Part shown: in pieces, positions 35,621-44,866 of the stretch
Numbering within the stretch: position 1 is the stretch's first letter
How the letters are laid out: the number at the start of each line of letters is the position of its first letter
Assembly (NCBI RefSeq): GCF_017874615.1
Contig: NZ_JAGIKV010000008.1
Span: forward strand, 186,001-250,000
Direction: 5' to 3'
Source: Paenibacillus xylanexedens
Lineage (GTDB): Bacteria; Bacillota; Bacilli; Paenibacillales; Paenibacillaceae
DNA: 64,000 nucleotides
Translations under genes and position numbers: made by a program
The notes under the pieces: generated by a model
The model's database searches: none
What the model saw: only the letters and a program-made list of their open reading frames with translations
Told to the model about the DNA's origin: nothing

Positions 35621-35809
35621 ATGGACTACTTCATCAAGGAATGTAACCCTCTGTGCTTCATACCGGAAAACTTGTGGCTGAGGGTAAGCCCGCAGAGGAT
35701 AACCGCCCCACAGGTTAAAGACATTTTCGGATTGGAATGTACGGTCATAGAAGACCCCGTCTCGGGATCACCGATGGTGGTGCCTAAAGGGCGATTTCAT
35801 GCGAGATAG
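35621..35809 (+). CDS. Small hypothetical protein (62 aa)
   Basis: A 62-residue frame that opens just after a TAA and has a single usable ATG. The protein looks real ('ENLWLRVSPQRITAPQVKDIFGLECTVIEDPVSGSPMVVPKGRFHAR'-type composition, Pro/Val rich, no membrane segment). A strong hairpin with a T-tail begins three bases after the stop, the position expected for a gene's own terminator. Against it, the ribosome binding site is poor. I do not recognise a family. Confidence 0.45.
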   Translation: MDYFIKECNPLCFIPENLWLRVSPQRITAPQVKDIFGLECTVIEDPVSGSPMVVPKGRFHAR

Positions 35810-35811
35810 AC

Positions 35812-35866
35812 AAATAGCGGCAGTTGCGACAAAGATCCCTTTGTCCTAACTGTCGCTATTTTATTT
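35812..35866 (+). terminator. Terminator directly after the 62-aa ORF
   Basis: The arms AATAGCGGCAGTT and AACTGTCGCTATT pair with one mismatch, and an inner GACAAAG/CTTTGTC pairs perfectly. TTTATTTC follows. The sequence 35867-35994 holds nothing recognisable. Confidence 0.75.
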
Positions 35867-35994
35867 CGTCCACCAGACCTCTTCCTCAGTCATGCCGCTT
35901 CCCTGAACAGTTATTCTTATCTCTCCCCCTTGCTTCGCTCTCTTGGCTGTTATGGGCACTGATCAAACATCCACTCTACAATGAGGACTACACC

Positions 35995-36030
35995 AAAAAG
36001 CCATACGGATGATGGTCCGTACGGCTTTTT
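35995..36030. terminator. Bidirectional terminator downstream of the MetE-like gene
   Basis: AAAAAGCC-TACGGA pairs with TCCGTA-GGCTTTTT, with A and T runs at the edges, 57 bp after the MetE-like stop. Confidence 0.88.
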
Positions 36031-36086
36031 AGCGATTTTTTCTTATACATAAACACATGCGTGAATAATGAATGACGCTGAAAATG

Positions 36087-37226
36087 TTACTTCCAAAGCT
36101 CTTCAGCAATTTCCTTAATGAAGGAAAGCTTGCGCCATTGTTGTTTCTCGGTCAGATGGTTGCCTTCTTCCGTGGAAGCGAAGCCGCATTGTGGGCTCAG
36201 GCAGATTCGATCCAGATCAACATATTGTGTAGCTTCCTCAATCCGTTTCAGGATATCTTCCTTGTTCTCCAACTCTCCGAATTTGGAAGAGAAGAGGCCA
36301 AGTACAACCTGCTGATTGTCCTTCAGGAATCGAAGTGGCTTGAAGTCTCCAGCCCGTTCCGTATCAAACTCCAGATAGAATCCAGAGTAGTTATCGATGC
36401 TCAGAAGTGTCTGCGCAATCGGCTCATAACCGCCACCGACTCCTGCAAATGTCGAAACATAATTACCGCGGCAGACATGAGTGGTTACCACGAGGTCTTC
36501 CGGCAGGCCAGATACCACATCTTCGTTCAGTTTTGCGAGTTCATTGGCGTACTCTTTCACATTAACACCAATCTGCTCCATCACTGTGATGAACTGTTGG
36601 TCACACAATGCACCCCATGTGCAATCATCAATCTGGATGCTACGGCAGCCGGCTTCATAAAAAGCCAGGATGGATGCTTTGTACGCTCCGACAATGTCCG
36701 AGAGAAGCTCTTGGCGGTTCGGATAGATGGCCTGTGTGCTTTCCTTATTATCTGCCCGGTCCAATTCGAATAGGAACTGAGCTGCTGCTGGAATGGACTG
36801 ACGGGCAACAACGTCTTCCCCAGCCGCTTCTTTCAAGAAGGCATAATGCGCTACAAATGGATGACTGCTATAGCTGATTTTGCCGCTCAGACGAGCTGTT
36901 TCCGGTCTGGATGTCGCACCGTTGAATCGGTAGCCTTCCTCAATGATCGTCCGCTCTACACCATCCAGTCCCCAGAAAAAGTCCAGATGCCACCAAGAGC
37001 GGCGGAATTCGCCGTCCGTTACAGCCTGAAGGCCAACCTCTTTTTGCTTCTGTACAAGTTTTACAATCTCGGCATTCTCCACTTCATTCAACTGTTCCGT
37101 GGTAATTTCGCCGTTCTGGTATTTTAATCGGGCATCCTTCAACGTACTCGGGCGCAGGAAACTGCCAACAATATCATATCGAAATGGAGTGACTGTTCGT
37201 TGTTTAGGTTCTGTTTGTAGGCTCAT
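36087..37226 (-). CDS. MetE C-terminal-domain-like methyltransferase (YxjG/YxjH family), copy 1
   Basis: 379 residues, matching only the catalytic C-terminal barrel of cobalamin-independent methionine synthase. Zinc-site residues are visible in 'VTTHVCRGNY' (His and Cys) and 'CLSPQCGF' (Cys). Substrate-side blocks are 'VGSFLRPSTLKDAR', 'VTDGEFRRSWWHLDF' and 'IQIDDCTWGALC'. YxjG/YxjH proteins transfer a methyl group to homocysteine or a related thiol; the donor is uncertain because the folate-binding N-terminal half is absent. It is monocistronic. A paralogue lies at 54658-55743. No S-box riboswitch is seen upstream, unlike B. subtilis yxjG and yxjH. Confidence 0.88.
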   Translation of the reverse strand: MSLQTEPKQRTVTPFRYDIVGSFLRPSTLKDARLKYQNGEITTEQLNEVENAEIVKLVQKQKEVGLQAVTDGEFRRSWWHLDFFWGLDGVERTIIEEGYRFNGATSRPETARLSGKISYSSHPFVAHYAFLKEAAGEDVVARQSIPAAAQFLFELDRADNKESTQAIYPNRQELLSDIVGAYKASILAFYEAGCRSIQIDDCTWGALCDQQFITVMEQIGVNVKEYANELAKLNEDVVSGLPEDLVVTTHVCRGNYVSTFAGVGGGYEPIAQTLLSIDNYSGFYLEFDTERAGDFKPLRFLKDNQQVVLGLFSSKFGELENKEDILKRIEEATQYVDLDRICLSPQCGFASTEEGNHLTEKQQWRKLSFIKEIAEELWK

Positions 37227-37418
37227 AGTTTAATCTCCCCGTTTATCATTATAGAATTAAATATAACATATCCGATCGGAATAGCTGTTCTACGAAAGAG
37301 TTATAGCCCGCTATAGGTATTAGCTATAGCGGGCTATATTTAAGGAGACTCTATATACAATCATGTATTCAATCTTACCTGACCGGATGTCCGGAACAGG
37401 ATCTTAACATCTATGATT

Positions 37419-39272
37419 TCAAGTCAACGTAAGAACGATTTGATCCCCCGAACGGGTAATTTTATAAATCCCCTCTTGCATGTCGATGCCATAATGCTTT
37501 TTCAGCAACCACTTGGCGTTGAGATCCGTCTCGACGACCACCAGATAATCGTAGCCGCTCAGAAGGTTATCCATATTATCCTCATAGAACAACACGATCC
37601 CGTCCACATGTGGAGCATACAAGAAATACTTTCCTACATATTGCATGTAATAATTCGTGACCTGCTGGTCCCTGTCTGAGGCGTAGAAGAGATATCTATT
37701 ATTATCCACCTGCCCACCTGGATACCACCGATCACCGGTAACCGCATGAATCTTGTAAGGGAGCGTTGTATCATAGCTTTGGGCGATAGACACGATACCA
37801 TTGTATTCAGACAAAAGGATGGTGGCCGCAACCGCCATACAACCGATGATGCCTTTTTGATAATGACCTTTCGTCTTGACCGTCTTAAAGGATTGATAAT
37901 CAGGCACCTCACCGATCCGATAGTGGAATGATCGCTCCAGGTCGATCGCAGCACACAACACCAGCCCACCGGCGAACAGTACCACGATACTGGACGCATA
38001 ACGCTCAAATCCTGCCAGGACAATTGCTTCATCCAGTGGCATAGAGAAAAGATACAGCGCCAGAATACCTGCATAGTACAGTAACAGAACAACGTCCAAA
38101 GCAATTAATGCTTTCCACAAGTTCCACTTCTTCTTGAGCACAACGATGGCAAATACAGAAGCTGCGATTGCGATAAGTTGAAAAATAACAATGCCGATCA
38201 CGGGCCGTGTCGTCAGATCCGTACTGGCCTTGAGGAAAGTCCACAGAATCTCACGCATCTGCTCTGGCGTTTTGCCCGCCTGTATCCCCGACGTAGCCAC
38301 ATCGAACTTGTTATCAATGCCTTGGAACACCGTTGCCATTCGCCAGCTCCAGCCGAAGTAGGGAATGAGCGCACCGCAGATCGTACCCACGACAGCGAGC
38401 GCTGTTTTCCAACTGAACTTTTGTTTATGTTTTAGCCATGAGTACACTAGGAAAATCAGACCGATCGCAGCGAAAATAATACCCGTGCTTTTGATAATGG
38501 TCAGTAAGCCCGCAAGCGGAAGAACGATAATACATGCTTTTTTGATCTCATTACGATATTGGTAGATCACCGCCAAGATGGCGAGCGCGTAGATCGGAAG
38601 CAAGAAATCCACGAGCAGGTTGGTGATCCGAATCGTAAGATTGAAAAACGAAAGTGTAGATAACCCGAGTCCGAGAAAAGCGTACAGAAGAAAGCGTTTC
38701 TTCTCCGAAACGATGCCGAACATGGCGTAAAAACAGGAAAAGATCAGCAAACCTTGTGCCAAGAGCATTACGGACTGGGAGTGCCCCATGAAGCGACAGA
38801 CATAATAAATGAAAGACGAAGTCCCCAGCGGATAGTTTTTAAAATCAATCAGGTTGGAGTCTGGCGTCGGAAAGGCATCTGTACTCAACATCTGCTTCAA
38901 TACGATAGCCCAGTGGGAGAAATTATCGTAATGTGTTAATTGGTTCTGAAAGAGTACCAGCAAGAAAACGAAAGTCCCTGCCAGGAATGAAAATTGGAAT
39001 ATGGAAAAGGACAACCTTAATGATGCCCCTTGGCGTAGCCTAAGAATCAACAGCCACCCATACAAAAGCAAACCTGCAATCAGGATGACAAGGCTGCCCG
39101 TAAAGAGCTGCCCTGCCAAACCACTCAGAAAAACAAAGCAAGCAATCGAGGAAAACACAAATACAGGGATGAACTCCCAACGTAGTGAAAGTGCCTTCCG
39201 TACAAACTGCATATATCCAAGAAAGGAGATTATCAATAAAACTCCCATCACAAAATGAAGCACAATGAGCAT
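37419..39272 (-). CDS. Polytopic membrane protein of a polysaccharide operon (GT-C-like, unassigned)
   Basis: 617 residues with about 13 hydrophobic helices between 1 and 470, a first outer loop containing 'LTHYDNFSHWAIVLKQML', and a C-terminal soluble domain (about 480-617). The layout resembles GT-C glycosyltransferases, where an acidic residue in the first loop (here Asp in 'HYDNFSHW') would be catalytic. The family is not certain. It is the third gene of an operon, 11 bp after the cellulose-synthase-like gene, so a role in modifying or exporting the glycan is likely. Confidence 0.7.
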   Translation of the reverse strand: MLIVLHFVMGVLLIISFLGYMQFVRKALSLRWEFIPVFVFSSIACFVFLSGLAGQLFTGSLVILIAGLLLYGWLLILRLRQGASLRLSFSIFQFSFLAGTFVFLLVLFQNQLTHYDNFSHWAIVLKQMLSTDAFPTPDSNLIDFKNYPLGTSSFIYYVCRFMGHSQSVMLLAQGLLIFSCFYAMFGIVSEKKRFLLYAFLGLGLSTLSFFNLTIRITNLLVDFLLPIYALAILAVIYQYRNEIKKACIIVLPLAGLLTIIKSTGIIFAAIGLIFLVYSWLKHKQKFSWKTALAVVGTICGALIPYFGWSWRMATVFQGIDNKFDVATSGIQAGKTPEQMREILWTFLKASTDLTTRPVIGIVIFQLIAIAASVFAIVVLKKKWNLWKALIALDVVLLLYYAGILALYLFSMPLDEAIVLAGFERYASSIVVLFAGGLVLCAAIDLERSFHYRIGEVPDYQSFKTVKTKGHYQKGIIGCMAVAATILLSEYNGIVSIAQSYDTTLPYKIHAVTGDRWYPGGQVDNNRYLFYASDRDQQVTNYYMQYVGKYFLYAPHVDGIVLFYEDNMDNLLSGYDYLVVVETDLNAKWLLKKHYGIDMQEGIYKITRSGDQIVLTLT

Positions 39273-39283
39273 CTTTATCTCTC

Positions 39284-41575
39284 CTAACCCTCTCTGGTGG
39301 AACGATCGGAATGTGGCTGAATCAGATCCGTCAGCAATTGCTCGATCAGGCCCTTCTCCACAATATCATCGATATTCTCCACCGAGAGAAGCACTTCACG
39401 CTCACGGGCTGTCGTTTTCCCCGTATGTTGCAAAATAACTTCGATATTACTCTTTGTATAAAAAGTAACGACCGCTCCTGCCGCAATATCACCATGGAAA
39501 CCCGTCGCGGAGAAGAAACGATAATTGAAGCTGTGCAGCGTACAGCTAGCATCATTGGTGAAATGAACTGGAAGCTGAAGGGAAAGCCGCGGCATTTTTC
39601 GCTGATCCGATCTGGGTTGAACAATCCGTTTTTTCACATTGCGTAACATATCGTCATAAGCCGTATCCCACAGATTCATCTGCTCTGGCAATGAGTGTTT
39701 ACGGTCGTAGATGATTTGCATGTATTGGCGGTTATCATTCTCATCAATCGGCTGAACCGTTGCGGAGTAACGCCAGCCCTCTCCATCCTGTTTCACATAA
39801 ACGATGACTGCATCGAGATTGGCCTCATAGCGGTCGGTTTTGACGACCAAAGAGATGATTTTCTGTTCAGCCAAATAAATGGGATAAGGGACATAGAAGG
39901 CAATACCTTGCTCTGATACATCCACCGTCTTGGCCTGATATCGCAGATTGTTGGCTTGGTCGTGAATCGTGACATCTTCCTGCGCCCGGATCCGTTCTGT
40001 CTCCCGATACGCACGGCGGCCGATCATGAAGAACAGGGCGTAACACAGCGCAATCATGTTATGAATTAGCCAGAAAATAATGATACTGCTGAAGAACAGC
40101 GCAATGCCGTACTTACCATTGACATACCGAATCACGGCTGCAATGGATAGCAACAGCAAGAAGATATGCGGAAGTGCATATAACAGAGCAGACATCCATT
40201 GTCGACCGCTTGCTCTGCTTTTGTTGGTAACCTTGAATTTTTTCTCACGAATACCCAGCGTTTCCAGGAGAACCGGCCAGATCAGATAAGGCATGAATAT
40301 GGTATCGATAACCTGACTCCATCGCTGATTCCGAATATTGCTGGACAGATACCGCATGGATACACTGTAGAAGAAATAGGATGGAAGCCAGAAGATTAAG
40401 ATTTGCCAGAAGGTTGTGTTCACAATCTGGAAGTCGAATAACGCAAACAAAATAGGGGCCAAAATGAAAATCAATCGGTTAAAGAAGGACCACCAGTATA
40501 AGAAACTGCTTAAGTAGGTCACTCTCGTCCAGAAAGGGAGCTTTCCAGATATGGGTGCACGCGTATTCTGCAGGCTCTGAAGGATACCCCTTGCCCAGCG
40601 AATCCGCTGTTTAATCATGCTCTTCACTGTTGTTGTCGTCTGCCCGGCAGCTTGAACCTCTTGAGTCGCATAGGTAATATAACCTTCCTGCTGCAAGCGG
40701 ATGCTTGTCTCAAAGTCCTCAGTGATCGTATTGAGCGGAAAACCACCGATGTCTTCCATACCCTGCCGTGAAATAATTGTATTACTTCCTGTATAGGCCA
40801 CCGCATTGGAGGCATTACGCAGGATGTTCACTTCTCTGGAGAAGAAATCCTGTTCATTCGGAATACCTTGCTCTGCATACAGATTAAACTGGAATAGATC
40901 CGGATTGTAGAAGCTTTGCGGGGTCTGTACCAGACCAAGCTTGAACTTAGGGTCCATCTCTTCCTCTCGGCGAGGACGCCATACCTCATTCTCCTTAATG
41001 AACGTGGAGAGCATGAAATAGGGGACCGTTTTCATCAAAAAGGTGTGCTGTGGAATCATATCTGCATCAAACGTTGCAATGAGCGGCGAAGAGCTTTTGC
41101 TCAGTGCATTGTTCAGATTACCAGACTTGGCATCCTTGTTTCCGGGGAACCCCAGATATCCCACGCCAAACTGTCTGGCAAGCTCCTCCACCTCAGGTCT
41201 TGCTCCATCGTCACAGAGATAGATATGAACCTTCTGCTTGTCCGGGTAATCCATGAACGTACAGGCATTAACGGTTTTATATAACAGATCAACGGGCTCA
41301 TTATGCGTAGCAATAAATACATCCACATCCGGATAATACTCCGGCGGAACGATTGGAAAATCGAGCTGTGTACGTTCTTTTTGCATCTTTTGAAAGAATA
41401 ATTCAAAGGTTGTCAGTACGGTGACCGTTTCAGCCACAATCAGCAGCATACCAAAAATGACGTTTAGTACGCCTTCACCCCATGGCAACGTAAAGAATGT
41501 ACGCCATACCAAATAAATCGACATCAGGATCATCGTGATGACAAAAAAGATATTCTGTCTTTTTTCGTTTTGCAC
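39284..41575 (-). CDS. Cellulose-synthase-like processive glycosyltransferase with PilZ domain
   Basis: About 763 residues. Family 2 catalytic motifs are in order: 'IATHNEP', 'FDADMIPQHTFL' (DxD), 'TITEDFETSIRL' (TED) and 'QRIRWARGI' (QxxRW). At least six membrane helices surround them. A PilZ domain (about 555-650, 'YRETERIR' and 'VDVSEQG') should bind cyclic di-GMP and open the gate, and a further PilZ-like segment starts near 'RKMPRLSLQLPVHF'. The protein polymerises a sugar nucleotide while extruding the chain. I place the start at GTG 41575, which overlaps the preceding stop (TAGTG) with AAGGAGG upstream; the longer reading to 41608 overlaps coding sequence without a site. Confidence 0.88.
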   Translation of the reverse strand: MQNEKRQNIFFVITMILMSIYLVWRTFFTLPWGEGVLNVIFGMLLIVAETVTVLTTFELFFQKMQKERTQLDFPIVPPEYYPDVDVFIATHNEPVDLLYKTVNACTFMDYPDKQKVHIYLCDDGARPEVEELARQFGVGYLGFPGNKDAKSGNLNNALSKSSSPLIATFDADMIPQHTFLMKTVPYFMLSTFIKENEVWRPRREEEMDPKFKLGLVQTPQSFYNPDLFQFNLYAEQGIPNEQDFFSREVNILRNASNAVAYTGSNTIISRQGMEDIGGFPLNTITEDFETSIRLQQEGYITYATQEVQAAGQTTTTVKSMIKQRIRWARGILQSLQNTRAPISGKLPFWTRVTYLSSFLYWWSFFNRLIFILAPILFALFDFQIVNTTFWQILIFWLPSYFFYSVSMRYLSSNIRNQRWSQVIDTIFMPYLIWPVLLETLGIREKKFKVTNKSRASGRQWMSALLYALPHIFLLLLSIAAVIRYVNGKYGIALFFSSIIIFWLIHNMIALCYALFFMIGRRAYRETERIRAQEDVTIHDQANNLRYQAKTVDVSEQGIAFYVPYPIYLAEQKIISLVVKTDRYEANLDAVIVYVKQDGEGWRYSATVQPIDENDNRQYMQIIYDRKHSLPEQMNLWDTAYDDMLRNVKKRIVQPRSDQRKMPRLSLQLPVHFTNDASCTLHSFNYRFFSATGFHGDIAAGAVVTFYTKSNIEVILQHTGKTTAREREVLLSVENIDDIVEKGLIEQLLTDLIQPHSDRSTREG

Positions 41576-42669
41576 TACAACTGCTTCCTCCTTGCTGCAA
41601 ATACCCATCTTCGCTGCAATTGGAAACTGAGCAGGAACAGCAAGGCATCACAGACGAATTTCGCCAATTTCTCATCTACGAAGAGAACGGTGTGGAATAT
41701 ATATACGCCGGTACTGGAAAGCAAGATCACCACTCCGCATAACGTTAGATAGCGCCATAGACTGCCCTGGCTATCCTCCTTGCGGAATACAAAGTGTCTG
41801 TTCAGTACATAGTTGACCACAATGGAAATAACTCTCGCAATCACGGTTGCAAGCAGAATTCGTAAATAGTGCTGCTCACCCAACATGGGCCGCAATGCGT
41901 CGATCAAAAACCAGGCGATGCCCAAATCCACAACAGAACTGGCCACCGACGATGAGATGAACCGCAGGAAATTGGAGAACAACACCCCCATGACCCGAGC
42001 ACTATCGTGGATTGCTTTAAAATGAGTTCCCGCATTGCCATTTTCATAAATGACTTGGATTGGCGTGGTATGAATCGGTATGCCAGACTGAATGCACGAG
42101 ATGAGCATCTGAAGCTCATATTCAAATCGAGTGCCGCGTACATCCTGCATAAACGCAAGTAACCCGGGACCGAAGGCACGAAGCCCAGTCTGGGTATCTG
42201 ACAGCTTTTTACCATACAGCATGGCAAAAATAAAGGAGGTCATCCGATTGCCTAACAGGGACTTTGACGGTATATTCCCCTCGCTGAAGTTCCTTACCCC
42301 GAGCACCAATGAGTCCGGATGAAGCCTTGCTTCTTGGGCTATACGGTAGACATCCTCAGCCGCGTGCTGTCCGTCTGAATCAGCGGTTACAACGAAGGAA
42401 GATGCATCGAATTGCTGAGCAATATACTGAAATCCTGTCTTAAGTGCCGCACCCTTCCCCTGATTTTCCGTATGTGTTAGCAGAGCACAGCCATTCTCAC
42501 GAAGTTCCTCAAAAATCGACTGGTAGGCCTCACCTGATCCGTCGTCCACAATAACAATATTGGTCAAGCCATACTCTCGCAATTGCCGTACATAGGCTGG
42601 AAGTCTCTCATCCGGTTCAAGTGATGGAATGAGGATGATCGTTTCGCCGTTTTGTTTACCTATAATCAT
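41575..42669 (-). CDS. Glycosyltransferase family 2 / GtrA fusion protein
   Basis: About 364 residues. An N-terminal GT-A domain of dolichol-phosphate-mannose-synthase type ('TIILIPSLEPDERLPAYVRQL', 'IVIVDDGSG', 'VVTADSDGQHAAEDV') transfers a sugar to a lipid carrier. A C-terminal GtrA domain with four helices (about 235-360) may flip the product. The ATG at 42669 is chosen because a good promoter lies at 42720-42748, which puts the earlier ATG (42729) upstream of the transcription start. It is the first gene of the three-gene polysaccharide operon. Confidence 0.85.
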   Translation of the reverse strand: MIIGKQNGETIILIPSLEPDERLPAYVRQLREYGLTNIVIVDDGSGEAYQSIFEELRENGCALLTHTENQGKGAALKTGFQYIAQQFDASSFVVTADSDGQHAAEDVYRIAQEARLHPDSLVLGVRNFSEGNIPSKSLLGNRMTSFIFAMLYGKKLSDTQTGLRAFGPGLLAFMQDVRGTRFEYELQMLISCIQSGIPIHTTPIQVIYENGNAGTHFKAIHDSARVMGVLFSNFLRFISSSVASSVVDLGIAWFLIDALRPMLGEQHYLRILLATVIARVISIVVNYVLNRHFVFRKEDSQGSLWRYLTLCGVVILLSSTGVYIFHTVLFVDEKLAKFVCDALLFLLSFQLQRRWVFAARRKQL

Positions 42670-42719
42670 CCCGATAAGCCTCAATTCGACATATTTCAAC
42701 AATTTTTTTGAATATTGTG

Positions 42720-42748
42720 AGTATAACATCGAAAAGTCATACAGTAAA
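42720..42748 (-). promoter_or_regulatory. Promoter of the polysaccharide operon
   Basis: On the minus strand, TTTACT (42743-42748) and TATACT (42720-42725) are separated by 17 bp, placing the transcript start near 42713. The region 42749-42927 has no gene. Confidence 0.65.
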
Positions 42749-42927
42749 CGAATAATTTGTATATATATTGGTAAAAAAGTCTCGCTTTTTTACAAACTAA
42801 ATCATAGGCGAAAAGTACTAGTTGCGGGGTAGTCTAGCACTACTCGAACAATTGCACATTTGGCTCTCGCTTCAGCGCATGTACCCGCATGGAAAGAGAC
42901 ACATGGTGATGGTCGCAAACACGAAAA

Positions 42928-42959
42928 AGAACCATCCTGTAATGTACAAAGATGGTTCT
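42928..42959 (-). terminator. Terminator after the DUF4303 gene
   Basis: On the minus strand AGAACCATC pairs with GATGGTTCT, followed by TTTTT, 73 bp after the stop at 43033. Confidence 0.8.
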
Positions 42960-43032
42960 CCGATTCAATAAGATTGTCGAGATTAAGTAGTGTGTACGCC
43001 TTGCAAGCATAGGAGTAACGCTCCTGATGCCC

Positions 43033-43593
43033 CTATTCTGCCGCCTCCGCCAACCATGCTTGCATAGCCGGAGATTCCGCCCGATTCAAACGTAAGGCAA
43101 TTTCGGTACTGATCTCATCTGGTGGCATGACTTCAACAAGGACACATACGGACTCTCGCGGTTGATTTAAGGCAAATATACCTTCATCATCGAGCATTTT
43201 CATCGCCTGCTCCATGGCGTTCAGCCTCACATCCAACTCGCGATTCCAATCATCATTCTCCAGTTCCGCAATGAAAGGACGCTCGTTATATCGTTGTTTG
43301 ACATTGTCAAAGTGATCATCCCCAAAACAACAATAGGGCGAATCCGCATACGACCATTTGATGAGATCCGCAATCGTGGATACCGGCGTATCACTTTCCT
43401 CTGCTTGTCTAGCCGATTCCAACGCCAAAGCTTCCCACGACCATGCAGAAATGCTTGGCGCATGTCCTTCGCCAGTAGTGTATAACGTACAATAATAGTA
43501 ACGTTCACCATTTTCAAAAAGGGTGCAAAAAGACTTTCTGGCGGCAGCAGCGATCTCTATGGCCAGTGTCTCTATTTCTTGCATTGGCTTCAT
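43033..43593 (-). CDS. DUF4303-like protein
   Basis: 186 residues from ATG 43593, which has AAAGGGG 10 nt upstream; the ATG at 43614 includes that site. Soluble. The pattern 'YYYCTLYTTGEGHAPSISAWSWEALAL...DLIKWSYADSPYCCFGDDHFDNV' is typical of the DUF4303 family (recalled, not searched). Such proteins occur in SUKH-like immunity neighbourhoods, but the function is unknown. It is last in a possible three-gene group with 43622 and 43913. Confidence 0.68.
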   Translation of the reverse strand: MKPMQEIETLAIEIAAAARKSFCTLFENGERYYYCTLYTTGEGHAPSISAWSWEALALESARQAEESDTPVSTIADLIKWSYADSPYCCFGDDHFDNVKQRYNERPFIAELENDDWNRELDVRLNAMEQAMKMLDDEGIFALNQPRESVCVLVEVMPPDEISTEIALRLNRAESPAMQAWLAEAAE

Positions 43594-43621
43594 GAATAGA
43601 GTTCCCCTTTCCATTCGTTGA

Positions 43622-43900
43622 TCATTTGCCCCTTCGATATAAATTGGCTATTTGGACTAGATACCAGACACCTGCACCCACAAGGGCAGCAAACACCAGA
43701 TTAATGCAGCCGAACACGATGAGTGACTTTGCTTGGCCTGGACCAATCCGGAAAGCGGTAGCGAGCTGGAAAACAGCAGGTAGCAGAAACGCCAGCCAAG
43801 AGACGGTTACAAGCTTTTCTGTTCTGAAGCTCCACCACACTGCGGAACATGAGGCGACTAGCAGTACCCAGGTACAGATAAGCTTTAGGGCGAACATCAT
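43622..43900 (-). CDS. Small membrane protein (92 aa)
   Basis: Three predicted membrane helices (about 3-22, 32-50 and 60-82) and a basic C-terminal tail ('NLYRRGK') for a cytoplasmic end. GAAGGGG precedes a double ATG. It lies 28 bp upstream of the DUF4303 gene, probably co-transcribed. Family not recognised. Confidence 0.65.
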   Translation of the reverse strand: MMFALKLICTWVLLVASCSAVWWSFRTEKLVTVSWLAFLLPAVFQLATAFRIGPGQAKSLIVFGCINLVFAALVGAGVWYLVQIANLYRRGK

Positions 43901-43912
43901 TTCGTCCCCTTC

Positions 43913-44530
43913 CTATTTCCCATGAATCACAAGTCCATATTTACTGAATATCCACGATTGGCTCAATTCGTGCATTGCATCATGGCTTATACGCACAGAG
44001 GGCTTTTGCTCCTTCATCGCATCTGCATCCTGGGCTGAGAAGCGAAGGGGTTTGGTCATTTTTTTGATAGAGTCTCTTATTTCATCGAAAAACGCATAGG
44101 TCAGCGGCTTATGCTCCCGGATATCCTCATAAATATAGTATTTTCCTTTTTCATCTTCCAAATTAATTTGAAAACCTTTCGGAAATGAAAGCAAGATACA
44201 CGGCAGTTCATCCTCTGCCCATTGTCCGTAATATGGAAAAGAAACCCCTTCATTTCTCACAAAAAATCCTGCACTTTCTTGATCCGATGCAATAGAGATA
44301 GAGTAAACAAAGAAGGGATGGATGTCATCTCTCTTTTCTCCTGCCACAAAATACTGATAGAACGTCTGATACTCCTCGTACACCTGATTATAATCATGCT
44401 CTGTTCGGGCAGCATTGGTACGATAGAATTGCGCTTGCCGATGCTCCAAAAGCTGCAAAAGGCTTTTAAACTCTTGAGGAGTGATGAAGAATCTCAGTTT
44501 ATAGAATCCGCTATTCTTTAATTTGTCCAT
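43913..44530 (-). CDS. Hypothetical soluble protein (205 aa)
   Basis: Mixed alpha/beta protein without signal or membrane segment, rich in aromatic residues ('YNQVYEEYQTFYQYF', 'GVSFPYYGQWAEDELPCILLSFPKGF'). I do not recognise it. It is the first gene of a likely three-gene unit ending at 43033. The upstream spacer 44531-44796 shows no gene. Confidence 0.6.
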   Translation of the reverse strand: MDKLKNSGFYKLRFFITPQEFKSLLQLLEHRQAQFYRTNAARTEHDYNQVYEEYQTFYQYFVAGEKRDDIHPFFVYSISIASDQESAGFFVRNEGVSFPYYGQWAEDELPCILLSFPKGFQINLEDEKGKYYIYEDIREHKPLTYAFFDEIRDSIKKMTKPLRFSAQDADAMKEQKPSVRISHDAMHELSQSWIFSKYGLVIHGK

Positions 44531-44796
44531 TTCTTTTCGCTCACCGCCCTGTTTAGAAATGTTATGCCATTGACCTCAGCAGTTCGGATTCAACTATATA
44601 TGTATCTTATTTCCATTATAGTGATTACCTTTCCTGAGTCTACCTACTTTACACCTGAATTTTGCGTATGAACTTTGAAAAGGTAGCGAAATATCAGGAT
44701 CATTGCGCCTGTACGCGAGCAAAAGACATACGTGAGGTGAATTCCAGACTACTCGCCTTGTAAGGATGGGAGCACGGCAACATCTCATAATCAGCA

Positions 44797-44836
44797 AAAA
44801 TTAGCCGTACGGATTATCACCCGTACGGCTAATTTT
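44797..44836. terminator. Strong bidirectional terminator
   Basis: A 16-bp perfect stem, AAAATTAGCCGTACGG (44797-44812) with 44821-44836, 8-nt loop, A/T edges. It lies just downstream of rplY/ctc. Confidence 0.9.
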
Positions 44837-44866
44837 GACTTATTCAGCTTTGCGAATTTGGAATTG

